This document shows positions 18,217-26,742 of a stretch of DNA of 64,000 nucleotides, piece by piece (the stretch's first letter is position 1; each line of letters begins with the position of its first letter). The DNA is from Chryseobacterium lathyri (lineage in GTDB: Bacteria; Bacteroidota; Bacteroidia; Flavobacteriales; Weeksellaceae), in assembly GCF_030812195.1 (NCBI RefSeq), contig NZ_JAUSSF010000001.1, forward strand, positions 868,001 through 932,000, read 5' to 3'. A model generated the notes under the pieces. That model was not told where the DNA came from, ran no database searches, and worked only from the letters and a program-made list of their open reading frames with translations. The position numbers were made by a program, and so were the translations under genes.

Positions 18217-19830
18217 TTACAGTAACAGGGTTAAAGGACTTTCCAGATATGTTTTTAGAGTCTGTAAGAACTGAGCTCCTGTAGCACCGTCTACCACTCT
18301 GTGATCACATGCCAGCGAAAGCTTCATAATATTTCCTACCACAATCTGACCGTCTTTTACGATCGGCTTTTCGATGATCGCTCCTACTGAAAGGATCGCT
18401 GAATTCGGCTGGTTGATGATACTTGTAAATGTTTCGATTCCGAACATACCCAGGTTTGAAATTGAGAATGTAGAACCTTCCATTTCATTAGCTTTAAGGC
18501 CTTTGCTCTTAGCTCTGGAAGCCATATCTTTTACCGCTGCAGAGATCTGAGTGTAGTTCATCTGGTCTGTATTTTTAAGTACAGGAACCACTAATCCGTC
18601 AGGAATAGCTACTGCTACCCCCACATTGATATTTCCTCTGTGGATAATCTTGTCTCCTGCCCAGCTTGAATTTACCTGAGGATGCTTTCTTAAAGCAACA
18701 GCTGTTGCTTTAATGATCATATCGTTGAAAGAGATTTTAGTATCCGGTAAAGAATTGATTTCTTTTCTGGCCTCAATCGCTTTATCCATATTGATCTCCA
18801 CCATCAGATAATAGTGAGGAGCAGAGAATTTACTTTCAGCAAGACGTTTTGCAATAATATTTCTTACCTGAGAGTTTGGAGTTTCTGTATCTTCACCCTG
18901 AACAAAGCTCAATGCAACCTGAGCTGCTGCCGGAGCAGAAGCCGCCGGTTGAGCCTGTGCCTGGGAAGGCTGATAGTTTTCAATATCTTTTTTAACAATT
19001 CTTCCGTTCTCTCCTGAACCGTTAACGCTGTTGATGTCAACCCCTTTGTCCTGAGCCATTTTCTTAGCTAACGGAGAAATCGCTACTCTTTCTGAAGATG
19101 AAGAACTTGCTGCCGCAGCTGCTTTTTCTTCCGCTTTCGCCTCAGTTTTCTGTTCAGCCGATTTTTCAGAGGTCTGGGCCGCTGCTTTTGGAGCACCTAC
19201 CGCAGAAACATCTGTTCCTTCCGGACCGATGATTGCTAATACTGAATCTACCGGAGCTGCGCCACCTTCTTCTACACCCTGCTTCAATAATACTCCGTTG
19301 AATTCAGATTCAAAATCCTGAACAGCTTTATCTGTTTCGATTTCAGCAAGAAGGTCTCCTTCTTTTACTGTATCGCCTACATTTTTATGCCATTTCGCCA
19401 CTTTACCTTCCGTCATAGTATCGGAAAGTCTTGGCATTGTAATAATTTCTACACCTGCAGGAACTTCTGCAGTAGTCTGCTCAACACTTGTAGCTTTATT
19501 TTCTGTTTTTGATTCTTCTTCAGACTTCTTCTCTTCAGAAGCACCTGCAGCGGAAGCAGCAGCTCCGCCAGTCAGCCCTGAAATATCTTCTCCCTCATTC
19601 CCAATAATCGCTAAAACAGAATCTACAGCAGCAGCACCGCCTTCTTCTACACCAATATATAAAAGAGTTCCTTCTATTTCAGATTCGAAATCCTGAACAG
19701 CTTTATCTGTTTCAATTTCGGCTAAAATATCTCCTTCTTTTACTTTATCTCCTACTTTTTTATGCCATTTTGCCACTTTCCCTTCCGTCATAGTATCCGA
19801 AAGGCGGGGCATCGTAATTACTTCTGCCAT
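18217..19830 (-). CDS. pdhC: Pyruvate dehydrogenase E2, dihydrolipoamide acetyltransferase, two lipoyl domains
   Basis: 537 aa. Two N-terminal lipoyl domains each carry the lipoylated lysine in EIETDKAVQDFESE (near residues 43 and 175), joined by Ala/Glu/Lys-rich linkers. A peripheral subunit-binding domain follows (VAISPLAKKMAQDKGVDINS ... GRIVKKDI), then the catalytic core ending in ACDHRVVDGATGAQFL with the active HxxxDG. It transfers the acetyl group from E1 to CoA as the core of the pyruvate dehydrogenase complex. It is 87 nt downstream of the E1-alpha gene in the same operon. Confidence 0.96.
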   Translation of the reverse strand: MAEVITMPRLSDTMTEGKVAKWHKKVGDKVKEGDILAEIETDKAVQDFESEIEGTLLYIGVEEGGAAAVDSVLAIIGNEGEDISGLTGGAAASAAGASEEKKSEEESKTENKATSVEQTTAEVPAGVEIITMPRLSDTMTEGKVAKWHKNVGDTVKEGDLLAEIETDKAVQDFESEFNGVLLKQGVEEGGAAPVDSVLAIIGPEGTDVSAVGAPKAAAQTSEKSAEQKTEAKAEEKAAAAASSSSSERVAISPLAKKMAQDKGVDINSVNGSGENGRIVKKDIENYQPSQAQAQPAASAPAAAQVALSFVQGEDTETPNSQVRNIIAKRLAESKFSAPHYYLMVEINMDKAIEARKEINSLPDTKISFNDMIIKATAVALRKHPQVNSSWAGDKIIHRGNINVGVAVAIPDGLVVPVLKNTDQMNYTQISAAVKDMASRAKSKGLKANEMEGSTFSISNLGMFGIETFTSIINQPNSAILSVGAIIEKPIVKDGQIVVGNIMKLSLACDHRVVDGATGAQFLQTLKTYLESPLTLLL

Positions 19831-19917
19831 AATTTATTGTATTATTTTTTCAATATGATGAGTAATGATAGAAACCTGTGATTTTTCACATCATCTATCA
19901 TTGGATCAGCAATTATT

Positions 19918-20919
19918 TTAGTTTTCTAATTTATCTAAGAATGGATAGTCTTCCTGAGCATAAACATATTCATACACCTTATCCGGATCAGGATATGGAG
20001 AATTTTCCATGAATTCGATACATTCATCTACAAAATCTCTTGATTTATTGTCGATCGTTTCCAATTCTTCTTCTGTAGCCCAACCGTTTTGCAAAATTCT
20101 GTGTTTTACCAGTTCCATAGGGTCATCATTTTTGTGAATCGCTACTTCTTCTTTGCTTCTGTAAGGCTCGGCATCGGACATCGAGTGTCCTCTGTAACGG
20201 TAAGTTCTGGCTTCTATAAAAGTAGGCCCGTCTCCTCTTCTTGCTCTTTCAATGGCTTCGTAAGCTGCTTCAGCCACTTTCTCAGGATCCATAGCATCTA
20301 CGGCAAGGCAAGGCATTTCATATCCTAAACCTAATTTGTAGATATCTTCATGGTTGGCTGTTCTTTTTACAGAAGTTCCCATTGCGTATTGGTTGTTTTC
20401 CACTACAAATACTACAGGAAGTTTCCAGTTCATCGCCATGTTGAATGTTTCGTGAAGCGATCCCTGTCTTGCAGCTCCGTCTCCGAAGAAGCAGATGTTT
20501 ACAGCTTTTCTGTCAAAATATTTATCTGCAAAAGCAATTCCGGCTCCCAAAGGAATCTGTCCGCCTACAATACCATGTCCGCCATAAAAACGGTGCTCTT
20601 TACTGAAAATGTGCATAGAACCGCCCATACCTCCGGACGTTCCGGTAGCTTTACCACAAAGTTCAGCCATGATTCTCTTTGGATCTACTCCCATCGCCAT
20701 TGGATGGATGTGGCATCTGTAAGCAGTAATCATACTGTCTTTTGTTAAATCCATTGCATGTGTGAAGCCGGCAGGGATAGCCTCCTGACCGTTATACAAA
20801 TGTAAAAAACCTCTGATCTTTTGTTTTAGATAAAGAGAACGGCATTTGTCTTCAAACCTTCTCCACATAGTCATATCTTCATACCACTTCAGGTATACCT
20901 CTTTAGAAAATTCTTTCAT
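19918..20919 (-). CDS. pdhA: Pyruvate dehydrogenase E1 component, alpha subunit
   Basis: 333 aa. The thiamine diphosphate motif runs from FFGDGAARQGSLHETFN to VVENNQYAMGTS, and the phosphorylation-loop-like TYRYRGHSMSDAEPYRS is conserved. It decarboxylates pyruvate together with E1-beta, which is not in this window; in Flavobacteriia the beta gene is often located elsewhere. First gene of the pdhA-pdhC operon. A TAATTTTG -7-like element occurs on the minus strand at 20956-20963 without a good -33. Confidence 0.95.
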   Translation of the reverse strand: MKEFSKEVYLKWYEDMTMWRRFEDKCRSLYLKQKIRGFLHLYNGQEAIPAGFTHAMDLTKDSMITAYRCHIHPMAMGVDPKRIMAELCGKATGTSGGMGGSMHIFSKEHRFYGGHGIVGGQIPLGAGIAFADKYFDRKAVNICFFGDGAARQGSLHETFNMAMNWKLPVVFVVENNQYAMGTSVKRTANHEDIYKLGLGYEMPCLAVDAMDPEKVAEAAYEAIERARRGDGPTFIEARTYRYRGHSMSDAEPYRSKEEVAIHKNDDPMELVKHRILQNGWATEEELETIDNKSRDFVDECIEFMENSPYPDPDKVYEYVYAQEDYPFLDKLEN

Positions 20920-20998
20920 GTGCTAGCTCTTGCTTTTTTATGATGAATATTTGAGCAAAATTATAAAAAAAACTTTGTTTTTATCGTATACATAGTAA

Positions 20999-21027
20999 TT
21001 GTTTTTTTGCTTATAGTGTTATATTTG
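20999..21027 (+). promoter_or_regulatory. Flavobacteriia-type promoter for the PAP2-like gene
   Basis: TTG at 20999-21001, an 18-nt spacer and TATATTTG at 21020-21027, 16 nt before the ATG at 21044. This fits the TTTG-N17-23-TAnnTTTG consensus except for the first T of the -33 box. Confidence 0.5.
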
Positions 21028-21043
21028 AATTTTAAACTTGAAC

Positions 21044-21646
21044 ATGGAAGAAAAACAGCCTTCAACAGTACATAAAATCTCAAAAATCATCTCAGATTTT
21101 TTCAATCCGCTAATTTCTTTATTTATTTTTTTCATTTATATGAGTATAAGTGAATATTCACTCGAAGATTCTCTTCTTTATTTTGTTCCTATATTATTAA
21201 TGATTATTGTACCGGTCGTGATCTGGCTGGTTTGGAATGTAAAAACCGGAAGATATACCAATATAGATGTTTCAGACCGTATTCAAAGGAAAACGCTCTA
21301 TATTTTTATTGCTGCCTGTGTGGTCACTTATCTTATTTTCAACTATATAAGAAACGGGTATATTGATCTTGTCATGCTGTTTATCCTGATCCTTGTTTTC
21401 ACGATGCAAATCAGTAACCTCTTTATTAAAAGCTCGATGCATACGGCATTTAATGTATTTGTTGCTGCATTGTTTTTTACATTGGACTGGAAAGCAGGAC
21501 TGGTATGGCTAGGAATTGCGGCTTTAGTGGGAATTACGAGAATCATTTTAAAAAGACATACGGTAAAGGAAGTATTTATGGGTGCAGGAATAGCATTTGT
21601 GGTATCTTTTATTTATCTTTATTGCAATATACAATTTCAACATTAA
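21044..21646 (+). CDS. PAP2-superfamily-like membrane protein
   Basis: 200 aa from the ATG at 21044; an upstream in-frame TTG at 21038 is less likely. Six hydrophobic segments are visible. The motifs KSSMHTAFN and TRIILKRHTVKEV correspond to phosphatase motifs 2 (xSxH) and 3 (Rx5Hx3D/E) of the PAP2 family, with Glu for the usual Asp. The first motif (KxxxxxxRP) is not obvious. Family members dephosphorylate lipid phosphates such as undecaprenyl diphosphate or phosphatidate at the membrane. It is 9 nt upstream of the BlaI-type regulator and likely co-transcribed. Enzymatic activity is uncertain. Confidence 0.72.
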   Translation: MEEKQPSTVHKISKIISDFFNPLISLFIFFIYMSISEYSLEDSLLYFVPILLMIIVPVVIWLVWNVKTGRYTNIDVSDRIQRKTLYIFIAACVVTYLIFNYIRNGYIDLVMLFILILVFTMQISNLFIKSSMHTAFNVFVAALFFTLDWKAGLVWLGIAALVGITRIILKRHTVKEVFMGAGIAFVVSFIYLYCNIQFQH

Positions 21647-21655
21647 GAATATTCT

Positions 21656-22141
21656 ATGAAAATAAATCATCTTACCGGTGCTGAGGAGAATTTTATGAAG
21701 CTGTTTTGGAAGCTTGAATCTTTTTATCTTAAAGACATTATGGAGCAGCATCCTGAACCGAAACCGCACCAGAATACTGTTTCTACCTACCTTAAAATAT
21801 TGGTGGAAAAAGGTTATGTCGCCACTCAAAAGGAAGGAAGAATCTTCAAATACACTGTAGTTGTCCCTATGGAAGAATACCGTAAATTCTTACTGAAGGA
21901 GCTTGCCCATAATTTTTTCAATGATTCCGGAAAGGAAATGCTGGAGTTTTTATTCAATGAAAAATTAATATCACAGGATGACCTGAAGAATTATTTTGAT
22001 CTTAAAATTGAGATTATTCCTGCAAAAGTTGAAGAACCGAAATTTGAATATGCAGATGAGATCTTAAATCCTAAAAAAGTTAAAAAGAGTAAAACAAAAG
22101 ATAAGGATAAAGACAAGAAGAAAAAAAAGAAAAAAGACTAA
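21656..22141 (+). CDS. BlaI/MecI/CopY-type repressor with Lys-rich tail
   Basis: 161 aa. The first ~75 residues form the winged helix of the BlaI/MecI family (LTGAEENFMKLFWKLESFYL ... TVSTYLKILVEKGYV), with the wing KEGRIFKYTVV, then a dimerisation helix. The last ~20 residues are almost all Lys and Asp, an extension most BlaI proteins lack. Classical BlaI is released by the BlaR1 sensor protease; no blaR1 is next to it. Instead it sits between the PAP2-like gene and the DUF4153 membrane protein, in a probable three-gene operon. Family clear, target genes unknown. Confidence 0.87.
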   Translation: MKINHLTGAEENFMKLFWKLESFYLKDIMEQHPEPKPHQNTVSTYLKILVEKGYVATQKEGRIFKYTVVVPMEEYRKFLLKELAHNFFNDSGKEMLEFLFNEKLISQDDLKNYFDLKIEIIPAKVEEPKFEYADEILNPKKVKKSKTKDKDKDKKKKKKKD

Positions 22142-22159
22142 GCACAAAATACACGAATC

Positions 22160-23950
22160 ATGAAAACGAAAATCCGGGAAATAACAGGAAAGGCACAGGA
22201 TGTCCTGTCGCGTTATCCGATGGTTTTATTAATGGGGCTACTCTCTTCTGTGGGAGCCATCCGTGTGTTGGACAGTAAGTACGATCGTGAATCGTTATTC
22301 ATCCATTCCAAATTTACGATTTGCTGCTGCCTCGGCATTTCCCTCATGTTTGCTTTGAAAATCCTTTCCCAACGGATCGGAAAAAGACTGTTGCTGGAAA
22401 TACTGGGTACAGCATTCCTGATCGGGTTTTTCTTTGTTCTGCCTACAAAAGAGAGAGATTTTACCGAAGTACATGGCTTTATCATAGCTATTACGCTTCT
22501 GCTTTCTCACTTACTGGTTTCCTTTGCTGCATTTCTGGAAAAGAATAAAGAGCTTAATTTCTGGCAGTATAATAAAAATCTTTTCGTTAATATTTTCCTG
22601 ACTGCCGTTTTTACGGGAGTGCTTACAGGAGGTGTAGAACTGGCCATTCTAGCGGTTGACAAATTATTCGATTTTAATTTCAGTGACCATCTATATGCCG
22701 ATACGTTTTATGTCCTGGCTATTTTCGGAAGCAGCTTTATCTTTCTTCTTTTCAATGAAACGGGGCTAAGCTATCTTGAAAAAGACAGTACCTATCCGGT
22801 GATCTTGAAGTTTTTCACACAGTTTGTCCTCATTCCGCTGCTTTTTATTTACCTGGTCATCTTATATGTTTATTCATTTAAAATAGTAATCAATTGGGAA
22901 CTTCCGAGAGGATGGGTTTCTTATCTGGTCCTGGCTTACAGTATCATTGGTATCCTTGCCTTACTGCTTGTATATCCGCTTAAAGAGGAAAAAGCAAAAT
23001 CCTGGGTCAAAGTATTTTCAAAGCTGTTTTATTACACCATAATTCCTTTGCTTGTTTTATTATTTACAGCTATATTTACAAGGATCCTGGAATACGGTTA
23101 TACAGAACCCAGATACTTCGTATTGCTGCTGGCATTATGGCTGCTGAGTGTAGTCTCTTATTTTGTATTGAATAAGAAATCAAGCATAAAATTTATTCCA
23201 ATCAGCTTATTTGCGTTTGGCGCTTTTTCATTGGTCTTTCCTTATTTAAATGCATTCAGTGTAGCCAAACGAAGCCAAAAAAATCAATTGATAACTCTTC
23301 TGGATAGAAATAAAATTCTGGTCAACAATAAAATAGATTTTCAAAAGAAGATATCAGATACGCTTGTTGATGAAATTGCCAATAAATTTGAATTTCTGGC
23401 AGAAAGAAAGGAAAAGGAATTTTTACTGAATCTGGTTGATACCAAAAAACAGAAAATCATAGCGGATGATTTTGAAAGACCTTACTATGGCTTAATAAGC
23501 AGCAATCTCAGAGAGGCATTTACGAATGTGAATAAAACTTCAAAGACTACAGGTTTTGAACGGTTTGTATTAGAAGCCGAGTCTAAAATAGTTGATATTC
23601 GGGGGTATCAGTATTTAATCAATTTTAACAGCTATAATCAGGAGTCGAAAGATATAAACGGAGATACGTTCCAGATTGATAACCAGACGGAGGTTAATAA
23701 TATGCGAACAATTAAGGTCATCCTCAATTCAAAGGAAGCTGTGGATTTCAGTTCTGCAATGGATAAACTATTTGAGAATAATGCCGGCAAAAATAAAACG
23801 GTACAGCTTAAAGAAATCTCTATGGAAAGTGATTTGGGAAAATACCATATCAAAATAATTTTCCCGGATATCTCAAGAGATAAAGCCCCCAGGGAAAACC
23901 AAAAGAATATATTCTACGACAATGCAGCACTGCTGATCAAAGAAAAATAG
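22160..23950 (+). CDS. DUF4153-type multi-pass membrane protein
   Basis: 596 aa. The N-terminal ~390 residues contain about 12 hydrophobic spans. The remaining ~200 residues are a hydrophilic domain (from around AKRSQKNQLITLLDRNKI) without recognised catalytic motifs, likely periplasmic or cytoplasmic. The layout matches DUF4153 proteins of Bacteroidetes, whose function is unknown. It starts 18 nt after the BlaI-type gene and ends in a good terminator, so it is probably regulated with that repressor. Confidence 0.75.
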   Translation: MKTKIREITGKAQDVLSRYPMVLLMGLLSSVGAIRVLDSKYDRESLFIHSKFTICCCLGISLMFALKILSQRIGKRLLLEILGTAFLIGFFFVLPTKERDFTEVHGFIIAITLLLSHLLVSFAAFLEKNKELNFWQYNKNLFVNIFLTAVFTGVLTGGVELAILAVDKLFDFNFSDHLYADTFYVLAIFGSSFIFLLFNETGLSYLEKDSTYPVILKFFTQFVLIPLLFIYLVILYVYSFKIVINWELPRGWVSYLVLAYSIIGILALLLVYPLKEEKAKSWVKVFSKLFYYTIIPLLVLLFTAIFTRILEYGYTEPRYFVLLLALWLLSVVSYFVLNKKSSIKFIPISLFAFGAFSLVFPYLNAFSVAKRSQKNQLITLLDRNKILVNNKIDFQKKISDTLVDEIANKFEFLAERKEKEFLLNLVDTKKQKIIADDFERPYYGLISSNLREAFTNVNKTSKTTGFERFVLEAESKIVDIRGYQYLINFNSYNQESKDINGDTFQIDNQTEVNNMRTIKVILNSKEAVDFSSAMDKLFENNAGKNKTVQLKEISMESDLGKYHIKIIFPDISRDKAPRENQKNIFYDNAALLIKEK

Positions 23951-23954
23951 ATAT

Positions 23955-23982
23955 AATAAAGCGGCATTTTAGCCGCTTTATT
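23955..23982 (+). terminator. Rho-independent terminator after the DUF4153 gene
   Basis: A perfect 11-bp stem AATAAAGCGGC and GCCGCTTTATT with a 6-nt loop, followed by TATTATTATG. It starts 5 nt after the stop codon. Confidence 0.8.
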
Positions 23983-24093
23983 TATTATTATGTTGCAGAA
24001 TAATAAACTATCAATAATAGCCTGTATTAGCGCTGAGAATCTATTTATTACTTTATAGCCAAAACCTATCTTATTATGTAGTATAGGCAGCAA

Positions 24094-24152
24094 ATTATTA
24101 TCCCTTCCTGATAAAATCAACAAAGTCAATTTTATCAGGAAGGGATAATAAT
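24094..24152. repeat. 24-bp perfect inverted repeat, 11-nt loop
   Basis: The left arm 24094-24117 and the right arm 24129-24152 are exact reverse complements (core CCCTTCCTGATAAAAT and ATTTTATCAGGAAGGG), separated by 11 nt. It lies between two separate terminators of convergent genes, so neither gene needs it as a terminator. Its RNA would fold into a very stable hairpin from either strand. Confidence 0.85.
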
Positions 24153-24156
24153 ACAT

Positions 24157-24183
24157 AAAAAAAGCGGCTAAAAAAGCCGCCTT
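24157..24183 (-). terminator. Rho-independent terminator of the RRM protein gene
   Basis: GCGGCT and AGCCGC pair around a 5-nt loop, with an A/T-rich extension of the stem. It is followed by TTTTTTTATG on the minus strand. Confidence 0.8.
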
Positions 24184-24190
24184 ATATTTT

Positions 24191-24559
24191 TTACCAACGA
24201 TTTCCGCCGCCGTTACCACCACGGTTATTACCACCGCCGTAGCCACCGCCACCATTTCCACGGTTGTTACCTCCGTAACCTCCGCCTCTGTTGTTGTCAA
24301 AGCTTCTTCTTGGCTTTTCCTCTCTTGGCTTAGCTTCAGATACGTTTAATTCTTTTCCGTTAAATTCTTTCTGATTAAGAGCTTCGATAGCTTGCTTTCC
24401 TTCTTCATCACCCATTTCTACAAAACCGAAACCTCTTGAACGGCCAGTTTCTCTGTCTGTAACGATTTTAGCTGATGATACATCACCAAATTCTGCGAAT
24501 AGATCATGCAACTCATATTCTTTAGTTGCGTAATTGATGTTTGAAACAAAAATGTTCAT
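24191..24559 (-). CDS. Single RRM RNA-binding protein with Gly-rich tail
   Basis: 122 aa. Residues 1 to ~80 are an RNA-recognition motif with RNP2 (MNIFVSNINY) and RNP1 (RSRGFGFVEM). The tail is an Arg/Gly/Asn-rich low-complexity run (GGGYGGNNRGNGGGGYGG-like). Such proteins are abundant RNA chaperones in cyanobacteria and Bacteroidetes and are often induced by stress or cold. The gene has an AT-rich leader of about 75 nt if the TATATTTG on the minus strand at 24639-24646 is the -7 box, which would leave room for post-transcriptional control. Confidence 0.95.
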   Translation of the reverse strand: MNIFVSNINYATKEYELHDLFAEFGDVSSAKIVTDRETGRSRGFGFVEMGDEEGKQAIEALNQKEFNGKELNVSEAKPREEKPRRSFDNNRGGGYGGNNRGNGGGGYGGGNNRGGNGGGNRW

Positions 24560-24871
24560 TTTAAATAAAAATTAAAAATTAATAAAAATTTGGTATATAA
24601 AAGAAAAACAACATAAATTAATGAACAAATATTGATTCCAAATATAAACGTATGCAAGATACAATTAAAAATTTTAAATCAAAGTTTTTTTTAAAGTATT
24701 TGTCACATTTTGAGGAATTCGAAGCTGTTTTTTATTGAATAGCAATAAATAGATATTGTTTTTCACTAAAATTTTGTTGAAATTTACCAAAAGTTAAAGT
24801 TAGTTAACATAATAAAAAAACTATTCTCCAAAAGTGCAAAATACAACCTTTTTAAAGACAAAATATAACCC
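24560..24871. other. 312-nt AT-rich divergent intergenic region
   Basis: Divergent upstream region of the RRM gene (minus) and the XRE regulator (plus). It contains a minus-strand TATATTTG at 24639-24646 (-7-like) and otherwise only AT-rich sequence. I found no ORF, terminator or repeat of note. Confidence 0.5.
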
Positions 24872-25075
24872 ATGCCTATTATAATAAATCTTGATGTGAT
24901 GATGGCTAAGCGAAAAATGTCACTGAACGAGCTTTCAGAAAAAATAAATCTTACCTTATCCAATCTATCCAATCTAAAAACCGGAAAAGCAAAAGCAATC
25001 CGCTTCAGTACGCTTGATGCCATATGCAAAACACTGGACTGCCAGCCCGGTGATATTTTAGAATTCAAAGAGTAA
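24872..25075 (+). CDS. Small XRE/Cro-type transcriptional regulator
   Basis: 67 aa, nearly all one helix-turn-helix domain: MAKRKMSLNELSEKINLTLSN and LSNLKTGKAKAIRFSTLDAI, ending LDCQPGDILEF. This is the YozG-like form that elsewhere pairs with a small DUF2975 membrane protein; no such partner is adjacent here. It probably represses its own promoter or a nearby gene. It lies 62 nt before the DUF6157-like gene. Confidence 0.88.
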   Translation: MPIIINLDVMMAKRKMSLNELSEKINLTLSNLSNLKTGKAKAIRFSTLDAICKTLDCQPGDILEFKE

Positions 25076-25137
25076 CCTGAATTTAAAAAACCAAAGTAAT
25101 ATGATAGATCACTCTTATTGATAACATCTTTATCTTT

Positions 25138-25548
25138 ATGAAACATACTACAAATTATACCAACACCTTTATTGAAGTTGCCGATGACTGCCCTGTTTCC
25201 CAAGCCGAAGTACCGTCTGAAAAGAAAATAAAAACATTGGCAGAGCTTCAGTATAAACAGATCATGAAACATCCCTACCGCTATACTTCTGATGATATCA
25301 TATTTGAATGTTATGCTCTGAAAAATGATATCCCGGAAAGCGAAAGACAGCAGGCAAGGATACAGTTTTTCTCCAAAGGACAACCCTGCCTCAGGTGTTC
25401 CCCGCTATCCAAACGTTATGGATTCGGAATCCATCACAATGAGGAAGGAAAGGTAGCTATCTTCCCTGTTGAAAGTAAAGAATATCAAAAATTTTTAAAC
25501 GATAGTACCATAAAAAAAGTAAAGGCGATGCGTTCCAAGAAAATATAA
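25138..25548 (+). CDS. DUF6157-like conserved protein
   Basis: 136 aa. It begins with the strongly conserved-looking MKHTTNYTNTFIEVADDCP and has RYTSDDIIFECYAL, a CxxCSPLSKRYGFGIH segment and an EYQKFLNDSTIKKVKAMRSK tail. I recall this pattern as the DUF6157 family, a small cytoplasmic protein found in many bacteria without known function. The two cysteines in PCLRCSPL could bind metal, but this is only a guess. It is flanked by the XRE regulator and the thioesterase, with its own short upstream AT-rich region. Confidence 0.75.
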   Translation: MKHTTNYTNTFIEVADDCPVSQAEVPSEKKIKTLAELQYKQIMKHPYRYTSDDIIFECYALKNDIPESERQQARIQFFSKGQPCLRCSPLSKRYGFGIHHNEEGKVAIFPVESKEYQKFLNDSTIKKVKAMRSKKI

Positions 25549-25592
25549 TTGAGAAAATGAATCATTTCCTTCAGATAAGTAAATACTGTTTC

Positions 25593-25624
25593 TTTGATAA
25601 ACCCAGTTTTTAACACTAAATTTG
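25593..25624 (+). promoter_or_regulatory. Strong Flavobacteriia-type promoter of the thioesterase-AraC operon
   Basis: TTTG at 25593-25596, a 20-nt spacer and TAAATTTG at 25617-25624, 19 nt before the ATG. This is a full match to the Flavobacteriia consensus and the best promoter in the window. Confidence 0.7.
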
Positions 25625-25643
25625 TGAAGCAAATTATCAAAAC

Positions 25644-26036
25644 ATGAACTATCATACCAGAAAATGGGTAAAGCCCGAAGACCTGAATCCCAATCATTCT
25701 CTTTTTGGAGGAAGACTTTTACAATGGATCGATGAAGAGGCAGCGCTTTACGCAATCATTCAGTTGGAAAACACAAAAGTGGTTACAAAATTTATTTCAG
25801 AGATTAACTTTGTAAGCTCTGCAAAACAGGGAGATATCATAGAAATAGGGATTGAAGCCACACACTTCGGATCTTCGTCTGTTACCTTAAAATGTGATGT
25901 AAGGAACAAAATGACCCACCAGACAATCATTACCGTAGACAAGATCGTAATGGTAAACCTGGATAATGAAGGAAACCCTGCTCCACACGGAAAAACCCAG
26001 ATCGAATTTGTAAAAGACAGATTAAGCAAGCCATGA
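25644..26036 (+). CDS. Acyl-CoA thioesterase, hotdog fold
   Basis: 130 aa. Near the start is the hotdog signature for this subgroup (PEDLNPNHSLFGGRLLQWIDEEAA), with the catalytic Asp in WIDEEAA. The central FISEINFVSSAKQGDIIEIG strand pair also fits the YciA/BACH-type thioesterases. It should hydrolyse acyl-CoA in the cytoplasm. Its stop overlaps the start of the AraC-type regulator by 4 nt (ATGA), so the two are translationally coupled. Confidence 0.88.
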   Translation: MNYHTRKWVKPEDLNPNHSLFGGRLLQWIDEEAALYAIIQLENTKVVTKFISEINFVSSAKQGDIIEIGIEATHFGSSSVTLKCDVRNKMTHQTIITVDKIVMVNLDNEGNPAPHGKTQIEFVKDRLSKP

Positions 26037-26593
26037 AAATTTTCATTAAGAACATGGTGTGCAACCGCTGCATCTCTGCAGTGGAAAAAATATTCAGCGA
26101 GGCTGGTATAGCAGTAAACTCTGTTGTGTTAGGAGAAGTAGAAGTCGACACTGATATTTCAGCAGAAAAAATGCTGGCTGTGGAAAAAAGTCTTATGGAG
26201 ACTGGATTTGAAAGAATTAAGGACTCCGTTCACCAGCTTGTCGACAAGATCAAAAATACCATTATTATCAAGATCAGTGAGCTGGATATTGATGAAAACT
26301 TCCTTCTTTCCGAGTTTTTAAGCTCAAAAATCCCCAAAGATTACAGCTCTCTTTCTAAAACCTTTTCTCAGAACGAAAACATTACCCTCGAACAGTTTTT
26401 TATTCTTCACAAAATTGAAAAAGTAAAAGAACTGCTTCTTTATAATGAATTTACCCTCACAGAAATCGCAGGGAAGCTTGGCTATAAAAGTGTTCAGCAT
26501 CTTTCCTCCCAGTTCAGGAATATCACAGGCTTTACTCCTACGGAATTCAAGAAGCTGAAGGACCATCAAAGAAAGACCCTGGATAGTCTTTGA
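26033..26593 (+). CDS. AraC-type regulator with N-terminal heavy-metal-binding (HMA-like) domain
   Basis: 186 aa. The first ~65 residues look like an HMA fold with a CxxC metal site (KNMVCNRCISAVEKI). The C-terminal ~100 residues carry an AraC helix-turn-helix (IEKVKELLLYNEFTLTEIAG and KLGYKSVQHLSSQFRNITGF). The architecture predicts a one-component metal sensor, probably for Cu(I). It lies directly upstream of the copper ATPase and is the likely activator of that gene. It is coupled to the thioesterase by a 4-nt overlap. Copper control is inferred from domain and position. Confidence 0.85.
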   Translation: MKIFIKNMVCNRCISAVEKIFSEAGIAVNSVVLGEVEVDTDISAEKMLAVEKSLMETGFERIKDSVHQLVDKIKNTIIIKISELDIDENFLLSEFLSSKIPKDYSSLSKTFSQNENITLEQFFILHKIEKVKELLLYNEFTLTEIAGKLGYKSVQHLSSQFRNITGFTPTEFKKLKDHQRKTLDSL

Positions 26594-26742
26594 GTTTGAG
26601 GGTTGGAAGATTGTGGATACTCAAAACCCTCCTATTTTAAAACTCTCAAACACCTGTAAGCAAAATTCTATAACTATTATCCTTAAATTTATAACAGCCT
26701 TACCAATTCGTTTTGGAAATTTGTAGTATAAATTCAAGGATC

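Noticed and set aside
21038-21043. TTG start for the PAP2-like gene
   Set aside because: An ATG two codons downstream fits the promoter spacing and normal start-codon use. The same reasoning was used for the TTG starts at 38231 and 43943.
22213-22485. Minus-strand ORF of 90 codons within the DUF4153 gene
   Set aside because: Antisense shadow of a conserved membrane protein; no start context or similarity.
26713-26742. TTG start for the copper ATPase
   Set aside because: The ATG at 26743 gives the normal HMA start ([12 protein letters not shown]). The ten extra residues have no family support.
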